Shown here one piece after another: positions 13,830-19,628 of a stretch of 19,628 nucleotides of DNA. A program made the translations under genes and the position numbers. The DNA comes from a bacterium (GTDB lineage: Bacteria > Bdellovibrionota > FAC87 > UBA2466): positions 1 to 19,628 of the forward strand of contig JAIEOG010000382.1 of the NCBI GenBank assembly GCA_019750655.1, written 5' to 3'. Each line of letters opens with the position of its first letter. Position 1 is the first letter of the stretch. The notes beneath the pieces were generated by a model. The model was given only the letters and a program-made list of their open reading frames with translations. It was not told where the DNA came from and searched no databases.

Positions 13830-15722
13830 TCAAAGGGTGGGAACGCGGAGGTGCTGGAGCGTCTTTTCGGCTACCTCCTTAAAGAGAGGGCCCGCCTGCC
13901 CTCCGCCGTGAACACCTTTTCCCTGCCCCGGATTTTCCAGAGCCGCAAAAACTACGACCCTAGGGGACTCTACGGGACCAAACCCGGCAAATGCCGCCAG
14001 ATTCGCCTTACCCTGCGTCCCGACCGCGTTGGGTCCATAGCCGGTGCCTGTCTTGCCGGCGAGGTGGTAAAGCGCGCTTGCGGCAGGTTTTCCGGTGCCG
14101 CGTTCTACGACGCCGACTAAGGCCTCCCGCGTTTGCTGCGCTGTTTTTTCAGATAGCACCCGATGCTCGCCACCGCTTCCTAGGAGCAAACCGCCATTGG
14201 CGATCGCACCGTACGCTCGGACGATTTCTAAAGGGCTTGCCGTGATGCCGTCGTAACCGATGGCGAGTTGGCCAACGTAGAGAGACTCCGGCGCCTGGCT
14301 TGGTTCTGCAAAGGTGTGAAACCCAAAGCCATGAAAAGCCTCTGCCACTCCGGCTGCCCCCAGCTTACGCCCTACTTTGACTCCACAGATATTACTCGAC
14401 TGCACAATCGTTTCTGCGACGGTGAGTTTGTGGAACGGCTTCCAATCTTTGTACACCCGACCATCCCATTCGTAGTGGCCATCTTCGCAACTGAGTTCCT
14501 CGTTAAACGCCACCCGGCCTTTCTCCACCGCCGCCGAGGCGATGAGCGGTTTCACCAAAGAGGCGGGGCCGAGCTTCAAACCCAACGACCAATGGCCTTC
14601 TGGGCGTTTGCCACTGCGATCTTCATTCGCAACGGCCAGGATTTTTCCCGTCTTTGAATCGGCAACCACGACTAACCCGAGTGTGGCTTTTTCACGTTGC
14701 ATGGCCGAGCGCAGCGCTTTTTCCGCAACCGCTTGCACACCGGGCTCCGTGGAAACGATCTCCGTCGTCTCGTCACCTACCTGCCGAGCCGCGTAAGCGC
14801 TCCCTAACGTTAAGGCGGCTCCCAAGCTGACTAAAAACCAAACACGCCACACCGATTTATTTTCCGCACAAGACAGCATTTCGATTCTCCTTCGTAAGAA
14901 AGAGTGGTTTGCCATTCCCGCACAAGCCACCAGGTTTTGAACTTCCAAAGAACGTTCCGCTACTTCCAAAAGACAAAGAGCGTAATTCCGCGCCGAAATC
15001 TTTTTCCGCAATACCGCCTGATCGCAGGCCAACTCCTGGTGCCGGCAAAGCAGTTCTCTCCACGCGCGCACTGCGGGGTTCCAGAAAAACGCCACGCCGA
15101 ATAGTTCGAGCCCCATTGCCCAATGGGTGTCGCGTTGGCGGTGGTGCTGCAGCTCGTGCCAAACCGCTACGCGATAAGCCATCCCATTCCCCAACATCTC
15201 GGCCGGGAGCACCACCCAAGCGCTTAGACTCCGGAGAGTGGAAAAGGGTATCGAGATGGAATCGGAAGCCACCACTCGCACTCTGCCCACACGGCGAAGA
15301 AGAGTGCTTTCTCGCAGCAAACCGCCTAGTCGCTGAAGCTCCAGGCGAAGCCGGCAAGCGTGAAGCATTCCCCCGAGCAGCAGGAATGCCAACGCAAAGT
15401 ACTCCCACTGCAAAGAGGCGGTGGGGGAAAAATTCTCCTCTGCCGCTTTTTCGCTCGCGGGGGCCTTGAGCAAAAGCTGTGGCTTGCCCACTGTTTCCGC
15501 GAGCGGCGCCCGGATGGCTTCGGGGAGAACGACTTCTACTTGTTTAGGTATCAACGCCACATACAGAGGTCCCACAAGCCCCAACAAAAACACCCCCTGG
15601 AGGGCGCGCAGGCGTGCGAAGGCATCTTGCCTGAGTAGAAACCTCTCGGCTGCTCTTGCCAGGACGTAGGAAAGCGCGAGAGAAACCCCCACTTTCAAAT
15701 AAAGCGCCAGGAAGAAGCTCAT
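13830..15722 (-). CDS. BlaR1-like M56 metallopeptidase fused to a class-B PBP transpeptidase domain
   Basis: A 630-residue membrane protein. The N-terminal half is an M56 peptidase: hydrophobic helices near 5-20, 38-60 and 108-125, the zinc motif HELQH (189-193) and the downstream ELACDQAV segment, then a helix near 295-312. In BlaR1 and MecR1 this half cleaves, or triggers cleavage of, the repressor. The C-terminal half (about 335-625) is periplasmic and reads as a penicillin-binding transpeptidase, with SLVK (S388, K391), SSN (442-444) and KTGT (557-560). Supporting class-B (FtsI/PBP2-like) strings are SKTGKILAVAN, GITASPLEIVRAYGAIANGG and FAGFGPVESPRVVVF. Known BlaR1 sensors are class D beta-lactamase-like, so this domain swap is unusual. 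It overlaps the repressor gene by four bases (ATGA), showing translational coupling. Probable role: sensing beta-lactams or cell-wall stress and relieving repression. Whether the domain also has transpeptidase activity is open. Confidence 0.93.
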   Translation of the reverse strand: MSFFLALYLKVGVSLALSYVLARAAERFLLRQDAFARLRALQGVFLLGLVGPLYVALIPKQVEVVLPEAIRAPLAETVGKPQLLLKAPASEKAAEENFSPTASLQWEYFALAFLLLGGMLHACRLRLELQRLGGLLRESTLLRRVGRVRVVASDSISIPFSTLRSLSAWVVLPAEMLGNGMAYRVAVWHELQHHRQRDTHWAMGLELFGVAFFWNPAVRAWRELLCRHQELACDQAVLRKKISARNYALCLLEVAERSLEVQNLVACAGMANHSFLRRRIEMLSCAENKSVWRVWFLVSLGAALTLGSAYAARQVGDETTEIVSTEPGVQAVAEKALRSAMQREKATLGLVVVADSKTGKILAVANEDRSGKRPEGHWSLGLKLGPASLVKPLIASAAVEKGRVAFNEELSCEDGHYEWDGRVYKDWKPFHKLTVAETIVQSSNICGVKVGRKLGAAGVAEAFHGFGFHTFAEPSQAPESLYVGQLAIGYDGITASPLEIVRAYGAIANGGLLLGSGGEHRVLSEKTAQQTREALVGVVERGTGKPAASALYHLAGKTGTGYGPNAVGTQGKANLAAFAGFGPVESPRVVVFAALENPGQGKGVHGGGQAGPLFKEVAEKTLQHLRVPTL

Positions 15723-16102
15723 GGATCTAATCTCGCTTCGATAGTTTTTCGGATTTCCGCGAGATCTTCCCGGCTCAAGTCTGTGCCGTCCAAGAGCCGC
15801 ATCACTAGCGATCCAGGATTTCCATCGAACAACCCTTGTGTCACGTGCCGTAGCGCTCGGGATTCGTAATCTTCTTTGGCGATGCGGGGGTAGTAGAGAT
15901 AGGTCTTTTCGCCCTTCTTACTTCCGAGCGCGCCTTTCTCCTCGAGAATGGAAAGAATCTTAGCGACTGAGGTGTAGGTGATATCACGGCCTTCTGGAAG
16001 ATTTTCTCGAACTTCACGCACCGTCGCCTGTCCGAGGCGCCAGACGATGCACATCAGTTCCAATTCTGTTTCTGTGAGAAGCCGTTCGCGTTTTTTCTGC
16101 AT
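15719..16102 (-). CDS. BlaI/MecI/CopY-family transcriptional repressor
   Basis: A 127-residue protein of normal length for the family. An N-terminal winged helix (about 8-75) shows the family pattern LTETELELMCIVW, then VREVRENLP and ITYTSVAKILSILEEKG (recognition helix region) and a wing with KTYLYYPRI. The C-terminal dimerisation part (about 80-127) contains SLVMRLLDG, the region where BlaI and MecI are cut. ATG start with AGGGAGGGG upstream. The adjacent, overlapping M56 gene identifies the cognate anti-repressor. Two perfect dyads at 16124-16165 directly upstream are the likely binding sites, implying autoregulation. No beta-lactamase gene lies in the window, so other targets must be elsewhere. 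Confidence 0.95.
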   Translation of the reverse strand: MQKKRERLLTETELELMCIVWRLGQATVREVRENLPEGRDITYTSVAKILSILEEKGALGSKKGEKTYLYYPRIAKEDYESRALRHVTQGLFDGNPGSLVMRLLDGTDLSREDLAEIRKTIEARLDP

Positions 16103-16121
16103 TTCCCCTCCCTATGGAAAT

Positions 16122-16149
16122 AGTCTACGAAGGTTTTCGTAGATGTCTA
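16122..16149 (-). promoter_or_regulatory. Candidate promoter of the repressor-M56 operon
   Basis: On the minus strand, TAGACA (16149-16144), a 16-base spacer and TAGACT (16127-16122). The promoter-proximal dyad (16124-16143) fills the spacer and part of the -10 box, an ideal position for repression. The hexamers are only moderate matches. A start near 16115 would leave a 12-base leader that holds the Shine-Dalgarno. Confidence 0.4.
16124..16143. promoter_or_regulatory. Operator O1, perfect dyad
   Basis: TCTACGAA, four spacer bases GGTT, TTCGTAGA: a perfect 8-bp inverted repeat. Its twin lies 22 bp away. Placed between repressor start and upstream gene, it is the natural site for the BlaI-like dimer. 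The half-site differs from the TACA/TGTA core of staphylococcal and Bacillus BlaI operators. Confidence 0.8.
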
Positions 16150-16165
16150 CGAAAACTTTCGTAGA
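16146..16165. promoter_or_regulatory. Operator O2, perfect dyad
   Basis: TCTACGAA, four spacer bases AACT, TTCGTAGA: the same arms as O1 with a different spacer. The centre-to-centre distance to O1 is 22 bp, about two helical turns, so two dimers would sit on the same face of the DNA. Conserved arms with a diverged spacer indicate selection on the arms. Confidence 0.8.
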
Positions 16166-16204
16166 TCTCCAGAGGGTCGCATAATAAATATTCGGTTAAC
16201 GCCG

Positions 16205-17689
16205 TTACGGCGCTGCGAACGAGACAGTTTGCGCGGTGTATGAGTAGCCGTCCAACTCCACAGTGACGGTGTACTTAGCGCCGCTAGTGAGCCGGCTAAC
16301 ATCGAAAGCACACGTGGCAACACCCTCCCCCGGAGCGAGGAGAAGACTGGAACCCGCCGGCAACGTCGCACCTAAGCCACTCACGGGATTTCCCTGAGCG
16401 TCACTGACAATGCAGTTAGTGGAGTTCTGGTTTGCGAAGCCGAATTCTAGGTAATCGCTTTTCAGCAAGTTTTCGAGAAGGAGCGAGACACTCCCACCTT
16501 CCTGGTCAAACACCACAGTTCCCGGCGCCGTCTTGAAAACACCTTGAGCGCTAGCAGCGTCCCGAGGGGCCCCATAAACCGTTGCGCCGACCCCGAGCGA
16601 GACAGGGTTGAGCGAGGCCAGATCAATCATGTCAGTGGCTTTTTTCAAATCCTTCACGGCGACTTTCGCGTAGGGCGCTGCAGGCTTCGCCGCGTCCGAG
16701 GAAGGCACTTGGTAATAAAGGAAAGCACCGTCGGCGCTAAACCGAGGAGCGAAGATAGAGTCCTTCATCAGGCGTTCGTCGCCGGTTGCGATATCGCGCA
16801 CAGTGAAAGGGCTCGCCGAGGCGAAGGTCGCTGGCCGGTAAACCAGCAGGCTGCCATCCGGAGATACCGCAAACGTGGGATCTGGCCGAATGCCCAGTTC
16901 TTTCTTAAAAGCCGAACCATCAGAGTTAAAGCTGTAAAGATTCCAGCCATCGGCTTGCGTGTAGGTGAGCGAAAGGATGCGATCTTCCGTCAGCCATTGC
17001 AGGCTTTCTGCGGGCTGCGTGTTAATCACCCGTGGCACACCAGGATCCGTCGGTGCGAGATCGATATGTTGCAAGTAGTTCTCATGGAGAAAGTTCCGGT
17101 TCTGAGAAGCGTAGAGGTGGTAAGCCAGGTATTCGCCCGAGGGGCTAAAGCTCAAGTGCGAGAGCCAGCGATTCCCTTGGCGTGGCCACGGCATCAGAGA
17201 AATAAATTCTTTTGCGGGTTTGGGGGTGGCGGCTTGTGCGTCTTTCTTGAGGCCTTCGATATCTAAGAGGTAGACGTTATCTTCCACATCCTTTACCCGG
17301 CTTACATAAGCGAGAATCGTTTCCTTCGCGTTCCAAGCGCTGCTGCCGATAAACCGAGGGATACCTTCTAAAGCGAAATCCTTGCCAGTCTTCGTATCGC
17401 GCAGACTGAAATGTTCCACCCGTTGTCCATTGAGATCCTCATACTCCACAAAGACCAAGTGGCGCGCTGAGGGCGACGAGTACAAAACGGTCTTAGCACT
17501 GCGGCTTTTGTAAACCAGAGTGTCTTTGCCCGAGGTCCCCGCGACGCGAACTTCATCGGCCTCGGTGCGCACGAGCAAGCTTCCATCGGGGCGAATCCCG
17601 AGAATTCCGGAGCCCAACGCGCGAACGGGTTGAAGACCAGCGAAAGAAAGCGAAGAAAGAAAAGCCGCGGAAAGAAATACTAAGCGCAT
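16205..17689 (-). CDS. Secreted TolB-like beta-propeller protein
   Basis: A 494-residue protein with signal peptide (MRLVFLSAAFLSSLSFAG) and ATG start, GAGGG five bases upstream. Residues about 25-350 hold repeated propeller-blade strings of the TolB/WD40-like type: GIRPDGSLLVRT, LSFSPSGEYLAYHLY, FAVSPDGSLLVYRP and PRFSADGAFLYYQ. After a transition near 350-390, the last 100 residues look like a separate beta-sandwich with two Cys (in NCIVSD and TCAFDV). Propellers of this kind usually bind proteins or glycans in the periplasm; no enzyme motif is visible. The stop lies 102 bases before the blaI-like start, without a convincing terminator between them (only CGCCG/CGGCG around the stop), so some read-through into the repressor operon is possible. 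Confidence 0.88.
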   Translation of the reverse strand: MRLVFLSAAFLSSLSFAGLQPVRALGSGILGIRPDGSLLVRTEADEVRVAGTSGKDTLVYKSRSAKTVLYSSPSARHLVFVEYEDLNGQRVEHFSLRDTKTGKDFALEGIPRFIGSSAWNAKETILAYVSRVKDVEDNVYLLDIEGLKKDAQAATPKPAKEFISLMPWPRQGNRWLSHLSFSPSGEYLAYHLYASQNRNFLHENYLQHIDLAPTDPGVPRVINTQPAESLQWLTEDRILSLTYTQADGWNLYSFNSDGSAFKKELGIRPDPTFAVSPDGSLLVYRPATFASASPFTVRDIATGDERLMKDSIFAPRFSADGAFLYYQVPSSDAAKPAAPYAKVAVKDLKKATDMIDLASLNPVSLGVGATVYGAPRDAASAQGVFKTAPGTVVFDQEGGSVSLLLENLLKSDYLEFGFANQNSTNCIVSDAQGNPVSGLGATLPAGSSLLLAPGEGVATCAFDVSRLTSGAKYTVTVELDGYSYTAQTVSFAAP

Positions 17690-17712
17690 ATTACCCTCAA
17701 GTCCCAGTCTTC

Positions 17713-17741
17713 CCTGTAGAGTTCCCTATGCACCTTGTCAA
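17713..17741 (-). promoter_or_regulatory. Promoter of the TolB-like gene
   Basis: On the minus strand, a perfect -35 TTGACA (17741-17736), a 17-base spacer and TACAGG (17718-17713). The expected start, near 17706, leaves a short leader with the Shine-Dalgarno before the ATG at 17689. Confidence 0.5.
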
Positions 17742-17764
17742 ACACAACCTGGTCTCCTTTAATA
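17735..17764 (+). promoter_or_regulatory. Promoter of the DUF4112 gene, overlapping the divergent -35
   Basis: TTGTCA (17735-17740), an 18-base spacer and TTAATA (17759-17764). The -35 overlaps the opposite-strand TTGACA by five bases. The predicted start, about seven bases after the -10 box, coincides with the ATG at 17771, which has no Shine-Dalgarno, suggesting a leaderless mRNA. Confidence 0.4.
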
Positions 17765-17770
17765 ACGGTC

Positions 17771-18241
17771 ATGGACCCCATCGAACGACTGGCCTGGTAC
17801 CTCGACAACGCTTTCCGCGTCCCAGGCACCCGTTACCGTTTCGGGTGGGATGGGATTCTGGGCCTTATTCCTGGATTGGGCGAAGCCGTGACGATGCTGA
17901 TGCAAGCGGGCATCGTGCTCTGGGCTGTGGCGCGCTACGAGGTGCCCGGTGTGCTTGCGGTGCGCATGGTGCTAAATATCGCTATTGATTCTACGGTGGG
18001 ATCCATCCCGCTCATCGGCGATGTGTTTGATTTTTTCTTCAAAGCCAACACCAAGAACGTGGCCCTCCTTCGAGAGTACCGTGTGCAGAAACTCCACGGC
18101 GGGCCCATGTCGAGCTGGCGGCACTTCGCCTTTATCGCTTTAGTGTTCGTGGCTCTCCTAGCTCTGGCCATCGCCTGCGCGGCACTTACGATCCTGGTGG
18201 TGCTGTGGCTCTATGAGCAGTGGCTGCGGGTTTTTTCATGA
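17771..18241 (+). CDS. DUF4112 family membrane protein
   Basis: A 156-residue protein. The N-terminal 100 residues show the DUF4112 pattern: ERLAWYLDNAFRVPGTRYRFG, then GLIPGLGEAV and a second related half with GSIPLIGDVFDFFFKANTKN. A long hydrophobic C-terminal segment (about 115-148) spans the membrane. The function of the family is unknown. The open frame runs back to a TTG at 17735, but the ATG at 17771 gives the usual family start close to the ERLAWLLD-like motif, so I chose it. It diverges from the TolB-like gene. Confidence 0.9.
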   Translation: MDPIERLAWYLDNAFRVPGTRYRFGWDGILGLIPGLGEAVTMLMQAGIVLWAVARYEVPGVLAVRMVLNIAIDSTVGSIPLIGDVFDFFFKANTKNVALLREYRVQKLHGGPMSSWRHFAFIALVFVALLALAIACAALTILVVLWLYEQWLRVFS

Positions 18242-18290
18242 CGCTTTTGCGCCCTCCCCCTTCTAATCCTTAGGCACTCTAAGGCGTGCA

Positions 18291-18315
18291 AACCGCGGGA
18301 GTTTTCCCGTCGGTT
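18291..18315 (+). terminator. Possible terminator after the DUF4112 gene
   Basis: AACCGCGGGA (18291-18300), loop GTTT, then TCCCG and CGGTT with one bulged T: a 10-bp GC-rich stem. Only three T residues in total follow the base of the stem, so termination may be weak. A smaller hairpin CCTTAG/CTAAGG lies just before it (18268-18284). Confidence 0.45.
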
Positions 18316-18379
18316 TCTCATCGCCACCGTAGACTTCTAGAACACGCCGCATTCCCCCTGCCCAAACCGCCTGGTGCTG

Positions 18380-18417
18380 CCTTTGCACTTTCCTAGCGTA
18401 TTCGCGGAGTGCAAAGG
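18380..18417 (+). promoter_or_regulatory. Inverted repeat masking the ribosome binding site of the peptidase gene
   Basis: CCTTTGCACT (18380-18389) and AGTGCAAAGG (18408-18417) are perfect 10-bp complements. The right arm contains half of the Shine-Dalgarno GGAG (18406-18409) and ends on the first base of the GTG start. Inside the loop, CC/GG and GCG/CGC with a TATT tetraloop can extend the fold and cover the rest of the GGAG. As RNA this would hide the start region; as DNA it could be a dimer operator. Confidence 0.65.
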
Positions 18418-19604
18418 TGAAAGCCGATCGTTTCTTATTGGGTGTTTTTGTTGTGGTGGCAGCAGCAGCTGTTTACCAAGGTGCGGGATTGCCGTCCTCT
18501 GAGTGGGGACCGCGCTTAGCGTCCCTCACGGCTCTCGCCTCGACTCCCGCTCCGAAGCCTTATGAACCCCAGTCTTTTTTGGAAGCTTTTTGCGAAGCCC
18601 CTTCTGCCGCTGTCTGTGATGGCTTGGGGGCTACAGGTTTGGAGAAGGCGGAATCGGAGCTTTCGGAAAAGCTCAACGAGGAAGCGCTGGCGAATGTCGC
18701 GCGAGGCCTCGGGGTTGCAGTCCCCTTCAGCAGCGGAAAAATTTACGCCGATATGGCCATGGTCGCTCACCAAGCTGGCATTGCCCCCAGTGAAGCGGAC
18801 GTCCTTTTCACCGAAGAACTCGAACGCCTCTTAACCGAGCGTCTAGGTTTTTCGCCCTCGCAGGAGCAAGCCATGGTTTCTACCCTGCGCTCCGCGCTCA
18901 CGGACGCTGTGAATTACCAAGGCGATGTGCAGCCCGATACAACCGATTGGAAAGCCCTTGCCGAGCGCGCATCTCAACCCGTCGCTTTTCTTTCTGCTTC
19001 GGAATTCTTGCGCAAGGGCGGCCCCGTGAAACCCATCAAGGGTTTCTGCGGCAAGAGCCTCGAACGCTACAATGCTTTTTTCTACCAAGGTAAAACAGGC
19101 GATCGCTTGGAAGCCGTGGTTCTCTGCCCAGGCGTTTCGTTGCGTGCGCTAGCTGCGCGTGAGCAGGGCCGTTACACACCGGATTTTGCAAAACAAGCGA
19201 CCTACTCTTTGCTATCCCACGAGCTAGCCCACCCCATTGATGCACGCAAACACCCGCAGGCCTACAACAACTGGATGGGCTGTGCGCGGCAGGCAGCTTC
19301 GGAAAATTCCACGTTGCCGGTTACTCCACGAAAGCTCTCGGAGCTTTCTGCCGACCAATGGTCCGCAGAAACGCTCGCGATGCTCGTGGAACAAGGCAAA
19401 GTGTCTCGCGAAGAAGTCGCAGGTATTTTGGCTTTTGGATCTTTGAACTACTGCTTAATGCCCGAACGTAAAAATGGAACGCACCCCGATGGCCGCTTCC
19501 GCATCGACTTCAAGGGCAGAAACCCGCGCTTGCGCCAAGCTTTGGGCTGCGCGCCTTTACCGCCAACGACACTTTCTTGTGGTGTGGAAGGTTCGACTCT
19601 TTAA
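18417..19604 (+). CDS. Secreted zinc metallopeptidase-like protein with HELAH motif
   Basis: A 395-residue protein with an N-terminal signal or anchor segment (hydrophobic FLLGVFVVVAAAAV). GTG start with GGAG seven bases upstream. The zinc motif HELAH (268-272, in LLSHELAHPIDARK) is followed about 37 residues later by SELSADQWSAETLA, where Glu309 or Asp313 could be the third ligand as in gluzincin-like enzymes, and then by THPDGRFRID, which resembles the HPxxxxR segment of M48 peptidases. The N-terminal 200 residues (about 50-210) are mostly helical with no recognised family; eight Cys in the mature part suggest disulfides and a periplasmic or extracellular location. Substrate unknown. Translation may be controlled by the 18380-18417 hairpin. 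The gene is complete within the window. Confidence 0.88.
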   Translation: MKADRFLLGVFVVVAAAAVYQGAGLPSSEWGPRLASLTALASTPAPKPYEPQSFLEAFCEAPSAAVCDGLGATGLEKAESELSEKLNEEALANVARGLGVAVPFSSGKIYADMAMVAHQAGIAPSEADVLFTEELERLLTERLGFSPSQEQAMVSTLRSALTDAVNYQGDVQPDTTDWKALAERASQPVAFLSASEFLRKGGPVKPIKGFCGKSLERYNAFFYQGKTGDRLEAVVLCPGVSLRALAAREQGRYTPDFAKQATYSLLSHELAHPIDARKHPQAYNNWMGCARQAASENSTLPVTPRKLSELSADQWSAETLAMLVEQGKVSREEVAGILAFGSLNYCLMPERKNGTHPDGRFRIDFKGRNPRLRQALGCAPLPPTTLSCGVEGSTL

Positions 19605-19628
19605 TACGCTTCGCTGATGCAGAAGAGA

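Noticed and set aside
14909..15469. 186-codon open frame on the plus strand
   Set aside because: Antisense to the M56 domain including its HELQH motif; Pro/Arg-rich shadow with no recognisable domain.
16544..17266. 240-codon open frame on the plus strand
   Set aside because: It lies wholly antisense to the TolB-like gene, has an Arg-rich composition with no domain pattern, and the minus-strand gene has a signal peptide, propeller motifs, a promoter and a Shine-Dalgarno.
1..19628. CRISPR arrays, insertion sequences, prophage genes, rRNA or tRNA genes
   Set aside because: I looked for regular repeats, transposase or integrase motifs and conserved RNA signatures by eye and saw none.

Overview
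The window is a gene-dense piece of a Gram-negative bacterial chromosome (GC in the mid-50s by eye, not computed). It holds twelve protein genes and no tRNA, rRNA, CRISPR array, insertion sequence or prophage that I can see. Only the NADP malic enzyme is a clear housekeeping gene. At least half of the products carry Sec-type signal peptides or N-terminal membrane segments, and several match no family I can name. This fits a lineage rich in exported proteins, such as Bdellovibrionota or another former deltaproteobacterial group, but nothing here fixes the taxonomy and I hold that placement loosely.

Left part (1-7005, plus strand): a small secreted AMIN-like protein; two large paralogous pilin-like surface proteins (682-2223 and 2319-4634) sharing a 345-residue C-terminal part, the second with three extra Ig-like domains; then maeB (malic enzyme fused to a phosphotransacetylase-like domain). 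The paralogues have near-identical promoter architecture. maeB ends at a hairpin with an eight-T tract (7179-7213).

Middle part (7245-13720, minus strand, read right to left): a POT-family peptide transporter; a MASE1 hybrid histidine kinase 26 bases after it; an exported Ser/Thr-kinase-like protein; and a secreted protein with one CxxCH haem-binding motif. The transporter and sensor kinase look like one operon.

Right part (13788-17689, minus strand): a BlaI/MecI-type repressor and, overlapping it by four bases, an M56 (BlaR1-type) membrane metallopeptidase whose periplasmic part is a class-B penicillin-binding transpeptidase domain with intact SxxK, SxN and KTG motifs. Two perfect 20-bp dyads, repeated every 22 bp, sit in front of the repressor and enclose a candidate promoter. 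A strong terminator follows the M56 gene. Upstream lies a secreted TolB-like propeller protein.

Far right (17771-19604, plus strand): a DUF4112 membrane protein, diverging from the propeller gene through promoters that share a -35 sequence, then a secreted HELAH zinc-peptidase-like protein whose ribosome binding site and start codon lie in one arm of a perfect 10-bp inverted repeat.

The best candidate for an undescribed system is the repressor plus M56-transpeptidase pair with its tandem operators. It looks like a cell-wall or beta-lactam sensing circuit in which a PBP-type domain replaces the usual class D beta-lactamase-like sensor. Next in interest are the pilin-like paralogue pair, the exported kinase-like protein and the hairpin-masked peptidase gene.
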